From NCBI GenBank assembly GCA_905221605.1, contig CAJNDS010002500.1, positions 150,001 to 212,000 of the forward strand: a stretch of DNA of 62,000 bases, written 5' to 3'. Both the position numbers and the translations under genes were made by a program. Below, piece by piece: positions 33,601-40,609 of this stretch. Every line of letters begins with the position of its first letter. Positions within the stretch are counted from its first letter, which is position 1. Below the pieces are notes generated by a model. It did not search any database, was not told the DNA's origin, and worked only from the letters and a program-made list of their open reading frames with translations. The DNA comes from Symbiodinium natans (Eukaryota; Sar; Dinophyceae; Suessiales; Symbiodiniaceae).

Positions 33601-35950
33601 TGGCGCTCCAGGAAAGTGTCCACCTGCTCAAAGCACACACATCAATGTCACGAACCCTCCAAAGCTAGCAAGCTACGAAGTTAGGCCCGGCCAACTCTGA
33701 GGGTTAGGAAGATTCCACTGGCAATGGAACCCTACACCCTAAACCATCCCTAAACCCTAAACCCTCTGCAGGTTGGTATTTTGCGTCCAAAGCACGAGCT
33801 CGAGATAGCGCTCACCGGCAGGACTCCTCGGCCTGCGAGTGGAGGCAGTGCAGGATTTGGGGTTTTTTGGGTTTTAGGGTTTAGGGTTTAAGGAGATTGA
33901 AGAGGAATTGTAGATGAAGTTGGGGGCACTTGGTCTATGTTCAAGCTCAGGCATTGCAAGCAGCAATTTCCTGGCGGCGCAGATTGTCTCGACCTCCTTT
34001 GTTTTCAAACCCTAACCCTTAAAGCCTAATCCTAAGCCCTATAAACCCTACAAACCCTAAACCCCGACTCTCCGACTCTCCGACTCTCCGATCTCCCCCA
34101 ATTCGCCTGCCCCTCGTCGAGGCACGGAGCTGGCGCAAAGAAGTGCCTTCGAAGCGCGAGCCCTCTGGGAAACCCTTCTTTTTGCGTACCTCCCCCCAAA
34201 AACAAAATTCGGAATCTGCAGAAAGAAGGGGCCAGAGGTTCAGCGCTTGGGGGGGGCTCGGGGAACTTCTTGCTCAAGTCCCCAGGTCGCATTTGCAAAC
34301 CGACACTGGAATCACTGGAAAACAACAACGCACTCAGTCACACTCACATTCGCACATACACGCGCACGCTCTTTCTCTCTCGTACTCGCGCTCATTCACT
34401 CACACGCGAAACCCTCTTTGACCTTCATCTCTGCACTCATGACTCATGGTCCCCGTCTGTGTAGTAACAGCTGCATGTTGTGTAGTGAAGCGTTCTTCGG
34501 CACGGTACACAACTGCTCTCCATCACTCAAGATGCCGCGTGGTTGGACTGAACACAAATTCAAGGCAGATGAAGTTTAGATGCCGAAGTATGGGGAGGCT
34601 GAAAAGCCCATACGCTCTTCTCCAAAGCTGGAGGGCTCCGTCGGCACAGGCACCACTCCAATTTTGAAGTCCAAGTTGCCACAATCCTCTAAAGATGCCT
34701 CGGCTGCGACATGAAAGGCACTGCGTGCCAATCAGCAGAAAACTCAACAACGCCAGGCTGCGTTCACCACGCAAGCATCATCCCACACCAGTGGTTCGAG
34801 TGTCTCACCGCACTCCTGGGCACGCGGTAAGACGGGCCGTTTTCTTATTTTCTAGAGTTCCAAGGGGCTGATGCTGGGATCCCGTTTCAGGGAAGAGGCC
34901 ATTAAGGCATGTTCCGCCAAGCTTCGCCTGAAGTGCAGCACAGTGCCGCAAGCAAAAGATGCCGAGGGAGCCGGGACATCTCACCGAATCTCACCTCCTA
35001 GAAGGATCTGCCCAGGCTACGCCAGGAAGTCATCATGAAAAAGCCTTAAATGTGTTTGTTTGTCTGGCGCGTCATCGTAAAGAACAAAAGGTTGCAACAT
35101 GGTGCTGACTCTTTGGCATTCGCTGTTCGCAAATGCCTGTTGCCCAACATTCTCCCTGCCAACTGTTGAAACCAACATGCACTACCTCCACCAAGTCTTC
35201 AACACACGTTCATCTGCTGACTCATCTGCGTACGCATCTGAAAGCAGACAGGATGGCGAGATTGCAATTGGCGTGAAAGCCGTGCCGATGAGCTGCACAG
35301 ATGCTGACTCTGCCCTAAGCTGCCCTCAAGGCTGCCTGGCCCCTAAACCCCCCAAGGGCGCCTACTGGGGACCGAATGAGTGACTCTTTGAGGCCCGGCA
35401 CCGACGGTGATGTGGTCTTCGGTTCCCGACTCATCCTGCTGCAGGGAGCACACAGTGACACAGGGTGAAGACAGGGCGAACACTGGGCGAACACAGGGTG
35501 AACGCGCAGAACTCCGTGGGCTCGGAACTAGTGGAAATCCCGTAGTCAAGATCACCAAGATTCTCGCCCAAGCTGCGATTCAAAACGGCCGCTCGAATCC
35601 GTACAACCGTACAATATAGTTGCAACGCCTTGCCTTGCGCAGGAAGGTGACATGGGGGCTCTTCAGCTCTTTCACCACGTGGAAGTTGGTCACAACCTGC
35701 AGAAGCGCAACAACATAGTTTTAGGAGGGGGTCTAGGACAAGAGCCTCACTCAAGTCTAGGAGTCAAAGCTCTTTCCGGCTCTCAGCATCCACACAAGTT
35801 CTCTAAACCCTAAACCCTAAACCCTACACCCTAAACCCTAAACCCTAAACCCTATGTGCAACTGTTCTGCAGTTCTCTCCAGAATGCTCTCCAGACTTCT
35901 GGGGCCCGAGGCGTGGGAGGCGTCCCAGATGAAGCCGGTGCCTGTAGGGC
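17198..35950 (-). CDS. Deg1-type (HtrA family) serine protease, multi-exon gene
   Basis: Thirteen minus-strand exon-sized segments match, in order, the chloroplast Deg1/HtrA plan: [18 protein letters not shown] (catalytic His), [13 protein letters not shown] (catalytic Asp), [45 protein letters not shown] (catalytic Ser), [34 protein letters not shown], then PDZ pieces [16 protein letters not shown] and [18 protein letters not shown]. All three catalytic residues are present. Family role: ATP-independent degradation of damaged proteins, in plastids acting in the thylakoid lumen on photosystem II; plastid location is inference because the N-terminal targeting exons were not found. Also missing are micro-exons before VVGADP and between the PDZ pieces, and the last exon. 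Several junctions use GC or GA donors. Two introns are very large: 10.7 kb (24.93-35.63) and 3.8 kb (19.60-23.41). Confidence 0.85.
17780..18800. other. Deg intron: TTC microsatellite, poly-C/poly-A, CT repeat
   Basis: 18312-18440 is TTC/TTCTGC repeat. 18617-18659 is a C run directly joined to an A run. 18686-18725 is CT repeat. Otherwise unique, with no supported exon. Confidence 0.8.
18812..19599 (-). CDS. Deg protease exons: protease C-lobe to PDZ linker
   Basis: Exon 19558-19599 encodes [14 protein letters not shown] (GT donor). Exon 19013-19087 encodes [20 protein letters not shown] and MIEE, ending at a GC donor. Exon 18875 to about 18812 encodes [18 protein letters not shown]. Phases of the first three junctions agree with the family alignment; the 3' end of the last exon is uncertain. 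Confidence 0.8.
19404..19772. repeat. Telomere-like blocks around a Deg exon
   Basis: CCCTAAA at 19404-19520. At 19642-19772 nine units of TCTAGGG are followed by TTTAGGG and GCTTAGG variants. The Deg exon 19558-19599 sits in the 120 bp between the two blocks. Confidence 0.9.
19800..21130. other. AT-rich foreign-looking island inside a Deg intron
   Basis: Base composition and word use change here: many A/T-ending codons, and short words such as CACTTCGTTC with its near-mirror GAACGAAATG. The edges hold pieces resembling the foldback elements (CGCAAACCCC near 19855). Several ORFs exist on both strands; only 20012-20317 looks coding. The origin is unknown; an organelle or foreign AT-rich genome is an inference from composition. 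Confidence 0.4.
20012..20317 (+). CDS. AT-rich ORF, 101 codons, unrecognised
   Basis: Starts ATGCGTGACAATGTACC and reads [20 protein letters not shown]. The first 40 codons use T/A-ending triplets as in the island at 15465-15782. The later part becomes hydrophobic. No family recognised; probably a truncated fragment. Confidence 0.3.
   Translation: MRDNVPVVRICSYSDIHSLGLEATSDRASELGFSSAKNYFDCSRISVLHTVINVGLIRERNERNIAGIIKNPLFWPFLHFVPAIFLLFPAHSLRTSIMTSL
21311..22807 (-). CDS. Ubiquitin-like plus RCC1-like repeat protein
   Basis: An intact intronless 498-codon ORF. Residues 1-73 look like a ubiquitin-type fold ([19 protein letters not shown] start, [12 protein letters not shown] end). From about residue 91 there are ten tandem repeats of 41 residues built on [15 protein letters not shown] and a variable [20 protein letters not shown] spacer. 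The VVTWG core resembles RCC1/HERC-type beta-propeller blades, though 41 residues is shorter than a canonical RCC1 repeat. Such proteins are common in dinoflagellate genomes; their role is unknown. The gene lies wholly inside the Deg intron between 19.6 and 23.4 kb, on the same strand, and the lack of introns suggests retroposition. The antisense ORF at 21686-22579 is a shadow of the repeats. Confidence 0.85.
   Translation of the reverse strand: MSISVHVHLLSGASVTLATEPEESVTCLCQRAQGALGVGKGRLCTTSGDMLAGGTVEQARLKDDDVLTFHVGQVRLLTSKPAREEVMPSAAAFAAVLGDGCVVTWGEAAYGGDSTAVQDELKNVQHVQASFRAFAAIRADRSVVTWGDEDLGGDSSAVQDQLKNVREVQASFGAFAAILADGSVVTWGYAETGGESSAVRDQLKNVQQVQASYYAFAAIRDDGSVVTWGDAEAGGESSAVQEQVKSVRHVQASVCAFAAIRADGSVVTWGHAAYGGDSSAVQEQLKNVQQVQASEKAFAAIRADGSVVTWGKAADGGDSSAVQDQLKNVQQVQATSAAFAAIRADGSVVTWGDVYRGGDSSAVQDQLKNVQQVQASSSAFAAIRDDGSVVAWGEASSGGDSSAVQDQLKNVVQIQASKRAFAAIRADGSVVAWAVANRGGVGSAVQEQLKNVQQVQASNMAFAAIRADGSVVTWGGPEFGGDSSVVQDQLRRLADPPA
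23414..24054 (-). CDS. Deg protease exons: GNPFG, VISG and catalytic Ser
   Basis: Exon 24012-24054 encodes [14 protein letters not shown] with a GC donor after ATGA. An exon starting at 23897 and ending near 23840 encodes [19 protein letters not shown]. Exon 23414-23479 encodes [19 protein letters not shown] and EG, with the nucleophile Ser, and ends at a GC donor. In-phase joining to the next exon (19558-19599) gives [14 protein letters not shown] as in Deg proteases. Confidence 0.82.
24312..24770. repeat. Telomere-like blocks within Deg introns
   Basis: CCCTAAA variants at 24312-24390, nearly pure TTTAGGG at 24511-24632, and degenerate GGTTTGGGG units at 24720-24765. Confidence 0.9.
24432..24930 (-). 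CDS. Deg protease exons: catalytic Asp region
   Basis: Exon 24881-24930 encodes [16 protein letters not shown] (catalytic Asp in SDIA) and ends at donor GTGAAC. Exon 24432-24497 (22 codons, after CTCGCCAG) encodes [20 protein letters not shown] and ends with GQ before the donor GAGGCG, a GA-type donor. A TTTAGGG block of about 120 bp (24511-24632) lies in the intron between them. Confidence 0.8.
25000..26074. other. Deg intron, no supported exon
   Basis: Poly-T/poly-G run at 24990-25055. Weak exon-like reads occur on both strands (for example minus [17 protein letters not shown] near 25400-25480), but none is confirmed. Confidence 0.4.
26075..26148. repeat. Telomere-like block (TTTAGGG)
   Basis: Ten units with TTCAGGG and TTTGAGG variants. 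Confidence 0.85.
26471..26566. mobile_element. Foldback element, GGGATGTTC family, copy 1
   Basis: The left end GGGATGTTCCCACGTATACT is mirrored at the right end (GTATAGGGAGGAACATCCC). Inside, ACAGTCCTTA and ATAATCCCCAT are shared with 32841-32938 and 28876-28918. Non-coding, about 96 bp. Confidence 0.55.
26640..26745 (-). CDS. Exon-like segment, unrecognised
   Basis: The minus strand reads [20 protein letters not shown] followed by [12 protein letters not shown]. Composition and spacing look like part of a folded, perhaps helical, enzyme, but I cannot name the family. It lies in the 10.7-kb Deg intron and cannot belong to Deg. Confidence 0.4.
26757..26985. repeat. Telomere-like block with graded unit variants
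   Basis: TTTAGGG passes into TTTTTAGGG (26800-26860) and then into an array of eleven GGTTTGG units (26912-26982). Confidence 0.9.
27340..27500 (-). CDS. Possible exon, unrecognised
   Basis: The minus strand reads [18 protein letters not shown] and then [20 protein letters not shown]. Protein-like, with CAG acceptor-like borders; no family recognised. Confidence 0.28.
27775..30050 (-). CDS. Unrecognised multi-exon gene nested in the Deg intron
   Basis: Several minus-strand segments have splice-like borders and coding composition, in order: about 29882-30039 ([20 protein letters not shown]); about 29685-29779 ([19 protein letters not shown]); about 29500-29630 ([20 protein letters not shown]); about 28640-28709 ([20 protein letters not shown], after CTGCAG); about 28445-28523 ([19 protein letters not shown]); about 28245-28345 ([19 protein letters not shown]); and a terminal exon about 27775-27983 ([17 protein letters not shown] to the stop). 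The set suggests a mostly helical protein. The family is not recognised and the phases were not all tested. Plus-strand frames exist in places (28069-28219, 29555-30235), so individual exons may be wrong. Confidence 0.4.
28876..28918. mobile_element. Foldback element, GGGATGTTC family, partial copy
   Basis: Half of the element only: ATAATCCCTATTAAGAACTG and a GGGGGAACAT end matching the right halves of 26471-26566 and 32841-32938. Confidence 0.45.
30287..30753 (-). CDS. Exon-like segments, unrecognised
   Basis: Minus-strand frame about 30540-30753, after CGCACAG, reads [18 protein letters not shown] and continues as a charged helix to a stop at 30540. A second segment about 30287-30370 reads [20 protein letters not shown] and ends at TAA. 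Either could be the end of a nested gene. A poly-G run lies at 30462-30478. Confidence 0.35.
31140..31315 (-). CDS. Exon-like segment, unrecognised
   Basis: After CTTGTAG the minus strand reads [20 protein letters not shown] and ATSQWKVPP up to CAG|GTTTCA. An alternative longer minus frame and a plus ORF (31132-31323) overlap. The reading is protein-like but unassigned. CCGTGAAA repeats follow at about 31105-31155. Confidence 0.35.
31358..31493. mobile_element. Foldback element, GTACTTGGAGGTTC family, copy 1
   Basis: Terminal inverted repeats of 22 bp (31358-31379 and 31472-31493) match at 21 positions; the core is GTACTTGGAGGTTC. The element is 136 bp with no ORF. A second member lies at 32612-32758. 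Confidence 0.6.
31566..31703. mobile_element. Foldback element with about 40-bp arms
   Basis: The left arm TCCCTTCCCCCTAAT (from 31566) continues as ATTAAACACCCCCTACCCCC; the right arm 31662-31703 is its near-perfect reverse complement. A C-run of about 15 lies in the loop side. Confidence 0.6.
31831..31957. repeat. Telomere-like block (CCCTAAA and CCCTAGA)
   Basis: CCCTAAA units pass into CCCTAGA units (31904-31945), the same A-to-G change seen in reverse at 19642-19700. Confidence 0.9.
32093..32200. mobile_element. Foldback element, family GGGGGTTTACGA, copy 2
   Basis: Ends TGGGGGGTTTTACGATATT and TCGTAAACCCCCA are inverted; the interior GTACCTTATTGGGGTCC matches the copy at 3704-3812. 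Confidence 0.55.
32330..32460 (-). CDS. Exon-like segment, unrecognised
   Basis: The minus strand reads [20 protein letters not shown] and DAFLHLQLN before a stop. Good coding composition, no family recognised; within the Deg intron. Confidence 0.33.
32612..32758. mobile_element. Foldback element, GTACTTGGAGGTTC family, copy 2
   Basis: Ends CTACTTGGAGGTTC and GAACCTCCAAGTAAC are inverted, 147 bp apart. The inside is AT-rich and repeats AACTATACTT. Confidence 0.55.
32841..32938. mobile_element. Foldback element, GGGATGTTC family, copy 2
   Basis: TTGGGATGTTCTCCCCTATA at the left, GGGAACAACCCAA at the right; the interior TAACAGTCCTTAATAGGGAT and its mirror match copy 1. Confidence 0.55.
33000..34440. 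other. Deg intron, no firm exon
   Basis: Poly-G run at 33498-33524, short telomere-like pieces near 33725, 33860 and 34010, and a plus-strand exon-like read [20 protein letters not shown] at 33771-33855 bordered by CTGCAG. Nothing recognised. Confidence 0.4.
34450..34700 (-). CDS. Exon-like pair, unrecognised
   Basis: After TCATGTCGCAG (about 34700) the minus strand reads [20 protein letters not shown] and continues to about 34575. After TGTGTTCAG (about 34547) it reads [20 protein letters not shown]. Both have coding composition; the family is unknown. Confidence 0.33.
35099..35383 (+). CDS. Unassigned plus-strand ORF, 94 codons
   Basis: Reads [20 protein letters not shown] with a Cys-containing C-terminus. 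Codon use is plausible, but there are no splice borders or known motifs. It lies in the 10.7-kb Deg intron, antisense to it. Confidence 0.25.
   Translation: MVLTLWHSLFANACCPTFSLPTVETNMHYLHQVFNTRSSADSSAYASESRQDGEIAIGVKAVPMSCTDADSALSCPQGCLAPKPPKGAYWGPNE
35634..35950 (-). CDS. Deg protease exons: GTGF motif and catalytic His
   Basis: Exon 35913-35950 encodes [13 protein letters not shown] and ends at a GC donor (GC at 35911-35912). Exon 35634-35696 begins after TTCTGCAG and encodes [19 protein letters not shown], with the His of the catalytic triad, ending before a GC donor (35632-35633). Joined in phase they give [15 protein letters not shown], the exact spacing of the Deg family, which supports the GC splice site. 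Confidence 0.8.
35803..35852. repeat. Telomere-like block (CCCTAAA)
   Basis: Seven units, between the first two Deg exons found. Confidence 0.9.
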
Positions 35951-36362
35951 CTGGCGCCTCATGCATTCAGAGATTCGGTGGTGACATCACTCTTCGTGAT
36001 CTCTCTGCGTGATTCCCTTCGGGTCCAGGACGTTCCAGGGAGGTCTTCGGATGTCTTCGGCTCCGCTCCCTTTTGCTGCAGGGCGCAGCTGCGCAACTCC
36101 GAAGTCGAGAGTTGAAGCGCCTCCCTCTCGCAACTGACACACAGTAGTCAAAGAGTATTACTACTTCTATTCATATGTTGTATTTTAATGGCCATTATTA
36201 TTGCTATTATTCTTATTATCAACCGTCTGGAGAGAGCGAGAAAGTCAGAGAGAGAGAGAGGGAGTGAGAGATAGATAAAACACGGGACGGGCCTAACAAT
36301 TGGGACCGGCTTTCTTCAGAGCTGGGCCATGACGATCTGGGAACGCTCCCTTCAACCAGGGC

Positions 36363-39300
36363 TCAGAACGTCAGTCGGGCATTCGGCCTCCCACCAGATC
36401 TTGCCTTCCGCGAGCACTGCGGCTGCGCGAGCGCAACCGCTGCCGCTGCTTCGGCGTCTGCGGCAGCTGCCGCTGCCATCGACGCTGCCGAGCGAGCTTT
36501 CAGCTCCATCACCGTTGTGGCGGTGAAGATCTTCTGCCCAGCTGCACGTAAGCGACCGTTCAGGTCGCTAGCAAGCGCCTGTGCTAGAAGCGGTGCGGTT
36601 GTCACCCCGATGACGGACAGCTTCTGCACCGCAGACTGCAGGTCTGCCTCCGACCAGTTGGGCCGAGCCTGCTGCAGCAGCTGCCGCAGATCAGCTCCTT
36701 TGTTTTCATCCTCATTTTTCTCCTCCGGACTTGTGTCCAAGGAGTGCTCTTGCTCCTGGGCAGCAGCGGCCAGAAGTTGCGGGTGCATCCAGAGCTCCTC
36801 GGCCGCCATGGACAGCGCAAAGCTGTCCACGGCCACTGCTTGCAGCATGAACTCCAGGTTCGAGCGCAGGGCCCGGTTTGCGTAGCTCAGGGACCGCCAG
36901 TTCTGTTGCACGGCGGCCAGGACCAAGTCTGGATCGGCTTTTAAGTCAATCGAGGCACCTTTCAGAGCCAGCCCATCCACCCGCACGGCCCTGAACATGA
37001 AAGCGAAGTCGCTGGTCAAGTGGTCCTCCGCAAAGCAGATCGCCTCGGGGTCCTGGCGAGTGGCCATGAGTACCAGCTCAGGATCTGAGCGCAACTCCGG
37101 GGCCGCAAACTCCAGTGCCTGCCCCGAATTCCCCACGGCCGCTACAACGAGCTCACGGTTCTGGCTCAGTTCCTCCGATGCGTACTTCAGTGACATCCCT
37201 TCGATGCCTACAGCTTCCAGCATGAAGGCGTAGTTGCCACGGAGATCTTGCGAGACGTGCTCCAGCATCTCCCACTCCCGCTCCACGGCTTCACAGACGA
37301 TCTGTGGATCCTTTTGCAGTGCCTCATCAGCAAGGGACAGTACAAGCGCATTCAGCTGCACCGCTTGGAGGAGGAAGCCCTGCGAGGCCTTCAACTCAGG
37401 CGCGGCAAACTGAAAGCTCCTCCAGTTCCGCCGCAAAGCCTCCAGAACAATCTCTTCGTCGCATCGGATTTGGTCCGCGGAATACTGCAGCGACATGGGG
37501 TGCAACTTCACCATGCGCATCATGAGACCTCTACTGGATCGAGGCTCGTCGGGCAAGCCACGCAGCAAGTCAGGTCGCCGCCGGGCTGCCTCGAAGATGA
37601 GCTCCTCGTCGAGAAGGACCTCGGGAGATGCCAGCTGCAGGGCGGAATGATGCTGCCGGACAGCCTCCAGAACCACTGCCCTGTCTGCACGAAGCCACGG
37701 AGGGGCATGCTGCAGCGCGTGCCAGTTCGACCGCACAGCCTGCAGCACCATGTCCCGGTCTTTCACCGGCTCCGCAGCAAAGCGAAGTGCCATGCCGTCA
37801 AGTTGCACCACCTGCTTCATGAAGTCGGCGCTGCCAAGAAGGGTGTCGGCAGCAAACTGGAGAGCATCGACGCTCTGAGCCGCCACTTTCGACATGAAGG
37901 CCGCGTCGCCACGGAGCCGGAGGGAGGCAAACTGGAGGGCCTGCCAGGTTTGCTTCACGGCGAGGTTTACCACATCCTTGTCATCTCGAAGCTCCTCGGA
38001 AGCAAACTCCAAGGCTTGCCAGCACTGCTTCACGGCTTCTCGGACAATCCTTGAGGAGCCCCTTAGCTTCTCCGAGACGTTCGACAGCGCCCTCCAGCTC
38101 GCCTTCACCGCCAAATAGGCCAGCTCCGGGTCTGCCCGGATCTCCTCCGTGCCATACTGCAGGGCAACTCCATGCTGTTGCACTGCCGAAAGCATGAAGC
38201 TCCGGTCGCTGTAGAAGTGGGATGCATAGGCCATGGCACTATAGTCCTGCTTCACCGCTTCGGACAGAACGTCCCGATCCGCCAGGATCTCTTGCGTTCC
38301 GCACAGCATGATCTTCCAGCTCTGGGGACCCTGTCCCTGTCGCATCGCTTGGATCATTAGGTCCTTGTTCCCGCGCTGCTCAATTGGCGCATACTTCAGT
38401 GCTTTCGCATTGCCTGCGGCCTGCATCTGCAGATGCAGCTCCGGGATCCCATCATCATCCTCCACCTGAGGGAGGATTTGCACGAAAGGTCCATTTGTGA
38501 GTTTCGCGGAAGGAGCTTCCAGTCGAAAGCCACGCCTCATCATGAAATCGGCGACAGGAAGAGGGATGGGATCAAAGAACTCGAAGTCACCGTTCATAGG
38601 ACGTATCATCCCAACTACCTGCTGAGAGTCTGGGTCAATGACATGTCCCTGCTCTAGCATGTGAAAGCTCTTGCCAAAGTGGACGATGTCGGTGCGCCCA
38701 GCAACCTCGCTCTGCATGACGGCAGGATCGACACGCTGGCGCTGAGGATTCCAAACTCCCATGGGCACACTGAAGTCGGGAGGATCGAAGACCAACATGG
38801 AAGTGGACTGCATGGAGTAGAGGTGCCCATCGTACAGCAAGGGCTCGTTGCCTTTCGGAAAGCACACCGACTCGGGCATCAGCGACACAGGAAGTCCGGC
38901 AGTGCCTAGAGGGAGGCCAAGAGAGTGTGCCAGGCGCATGGCGCGGTCCAGCAAGTCGTTGCTTTCCGTTGAGTAGGCGCGTTCCAGCTGCCGCTGCACC
39001 TCTGACAATCCGCGGCGCTGAGTTGGCGTCAAGGACTCGTATGCCTTTCTCTGGCGCAAGGCAAGGACCATCTCGGCAGATTGCTCTGGTTTCGGGGGCC
39101 GGTAGTAGAGAGTAATTGGAAAGAGGTCGGGCGTCGGCACGTCCGGTGCTTCGCCGGGCTTGTACCACTTACCCTTTGCGTCACGTAGCTTGACATGGTC
39201 GTAGCTCGGCTCCTGGATGCCCTCGCTCGCAAACTTGTCGGCCAGGAGCTGTTCCATGTGCTCCCTCTCCAAATAGGACACCTCCAGGTCGAAGCCACGC

Positions 39301-40061
39301 TGAGCGCGAGCGGAACTCACCAGGACTGCGGGCTCCACGAAGGGGGCCAGCGCCTGCGAAACCATGTCCTTGTGGACCTGCGAGATGAGGGGACCCGGCG
39401 TCCTCTCTGGCGCTCTCTCCACGACGTCCAGCACCTCCATCGCAGGAGCTGGCGGCACTGGCGCTGGCTCTGGCGTCTTCACGGGGCGCAAGAGCTGCGT
39501 GCCGTCGGATGAGACGACACTGATCCAACCTGCCCGACCCGTGTCGTCGGTCACCAGCAAGCGCTTGCCCGTCGGTCCTGATCCAATCTCCACGACCTTA
39601 ACCTGACTTCGGTTCTGCAGTTTCCCAAGCTGACGGCTGTCTAACTCCTCAGTTTCTCGCATGATCGCTCCTCCCACTACATCACACACATCTCCGATGT
39701 CAAAGCGTGAGGTGGGCTTGCTGCAATCGTGCCGTGCTGCTTTCGCAGCAGCTTCAAGCCTCCTCGCCCGAGCTTCACCTCGCAGCTCCTTCTCGATAAT
39801 GCGGATGAGCGTTTCCCCCGTGGTGGCAACTACGCTGACCCAGCCTCGAAGCCCATCGGTGTCTTCTATCGCGATTCGCTTGCCACTGGGCCCAGAACCT
39901 ATCTCTACGACTTCTGCACGGCACCCATCCACCAACTGGCCGACTTTCTCGCTGTCGAGGTCTTCTGATCTGCGAACCAGCGCGCCGCCCACGACTTCAC
40001 AGATGTCGCCCACGTCGAAGCGACCGGTGGGCTTCCCGAGGTCATTGCGAGGAACCGGCAT
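36363..40061 (-). CDS. DUF4116-type repeat protein with twin N-terminal modules
   Basis: A single intact ORF of 1232 codons; the ATG at 40061 is the first in frame after an upstream TAA. Residues about 8-85 and 115-190 are two copies of an SH3-like module (RFDVGDICEVVGGALVRR and VVEIGSGPSGKR; second copy RFDIGDVCDVVGGA and VVEIGSGPTGKR). A unique middle region follows. From about residue 575 to 1110 there are twelve or more repeats of about 45-50 residues with the pattern D-x2-VL-x-AV-x5-AL-x-FAS-x2-LR, the DUF4116 helical repeat. The C-terminus is Ala-rich. DUF4116 arrays are abundant in dinoflagellates; their function is unknown, and protein binding is the usual guess. The lack of introns over 3.7 kb suggests a retroposed copy. 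No targeting or membrane segment seen. Confidence 0.85.
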   Translation of the reverse strand: MPVPRNDLGKPTGRFDVGDICEVVGGALVRRSEDLDSEKVGQLVDGCRAEVVEIGSGPSGKRIAIEDTDGLRGWVSVVATTGETLIRIIEKELRGEARARRLEAAAKAARHDCSKPTSRFDIGDVCDVVGGAIMRETEELDSRQLGKLQNRSQVKVVEIGSGPTGKRLLVTDDTGRAGWISVVSSDGTQLLRPVKTPEPAPVPPAPAMEVLDVVERAPERTPGPLISQVHKDMVSQALAPFVEPAVLVSSARAQRGFDLEVSYLEREHMEQLLADKFASEGIQEPSYDHVKLRDAKGKWYKPGEAPDVPTPDLFPITLYYRPPKPEQSAEMVLALRQRKAYESLTPTQRRGLSEVQRQLERAYSTESNDLLDRAMRLAHSLGLPLGTAGLPVSLMPESVCFPKGNEPLLYDGHLYSMQSTSMLVFDPPDFSVPMGVWNPQRQRVDPAVMQSEVAGRTDIVHFGKSFHMLEQGHVIDPDSQQVVGMIRPMNGDFEFFDPIPLPVADFMMRRGFRLEAPSAKLTNGPFVQILPQVEDDDGIPELHLQMQAAGNAKALKYAPIEQRGNKDLMIQAMRQGQGPQSWKIMLCGTQEILADRDVLSEAVKQDYSAMAYASHFYSDRSFMLSAVQQHGVALQYGTEEIRADPELAYLAVKASWRALSNVSEKLRGSSRIVREAVKQCWQALEFASEELRDDKDVVNLAVKQTWQALQFASLRLRGDAAFMSKVAAQSVDALQFAADTLLGSADFMKQVVQLDGMALRFAAEPVKDRDMVLQAVRSNWHALQHAPPWLRADRAVVLEAVRQHHSALQLASPEVLLDEELIFEAARRRPDLLRGLPDEPRSSRGLMMRMVKLHPMSLQYSADQIRCDEEIVLEALRRNWRSFQFAAPELKASQGFLLQAVQLNALVLSLADEALQKDPQIVCEAVEREWEMLEHVSQDLRGNYAFMLEAVGIEGMSLKYASEELSQNRELVVAAVGNSGQALEFAAPELRSDPELVLMATRQDPEAICFAEDHLTSDFAFMFRAVRVDGLALKGASIDLKADPDLVLAAVQQNWRSLSYANRALRSNLEFMLQAVAVDSFALSMAAEELWMHPQLLAAAAQEQEHSLDTSPEEKNEDENKGADLRQLLQQARPNWSEADLQSAVQKLSVIGVTTAPLLAQALASDLNGRLRAAGQKIFTATTVMELKARSAASMAAAAAADAEAAAAVALAQPQCSRKARSGGRPNARLTF

Positions 40062-40171
40062 CCCGTCACCTCCATCATTTGCAGTGGCACTATTCGCACC
40101 TGAGCCATTGTTGGGGCACGATTAAAAAGTGATCGTTCTTGTTCCTTAGTAGCCTTAGTGGGTTTAAGTAT

Positions 40172-40425
40172 TCATAAATGTGTAAAATGCTTTTCAACAA
40201 TGACCCAGGCACTGTGCTCCTTGAGCACATCTTTGCTGTGACCCCATGCAAAGGTCTTCACCTGCTCCAGCTTCGCGATGTCCTTCACATGACTGGTGTT
40301 CTCCCTCTGCCGTCGGGCCGCTGGCGCTGTTGGCCGGTTCAGGAAGCCAGCTTGCATCAGCTCAGGATCAACCAGTCAATTGCACGTGCTTGTTCCGGAT
40401 GCCCCAACCAGCGGCGCATGGCGCA
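40172..40425 (-). pseudogene. Frameshifted coding remnant upstream of the DUF4116 gene
   Basis: The minus strand reads MRRWLGHPEQARAIDW in one frame (about 40380-40425) and, one base shifted, VDPELMQAGFLNRPTAPAAR and a charged helical tail ending at TGA 40172. The two fit end to end, so a one-base indel in a once-continuous frame is likely. Family unknown. Confidence 0.35.
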
Positions 40426-40609
40426 AGATCAGGAAAACTCAATGTCCGCACATTTCTTCGCAACATCTGGTTACTAAGTGCCGATGCTGCTGCGCAAGTC
40501 AATAATGCTCAACCGTCGAGATGCCGGCACCAAACAACAGAATGGAGCCATGATGGTCATGTTGCTTTTCACGGTCCATCTCACTATGTTCCATTGTCCA
40601 AAAGACAGG

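Noticed and set aside
37248-38054. 268-codon plus-strand ORF
   Set aside because: Antisense to the DUF4116 repeats, which keep the opposite strand open.
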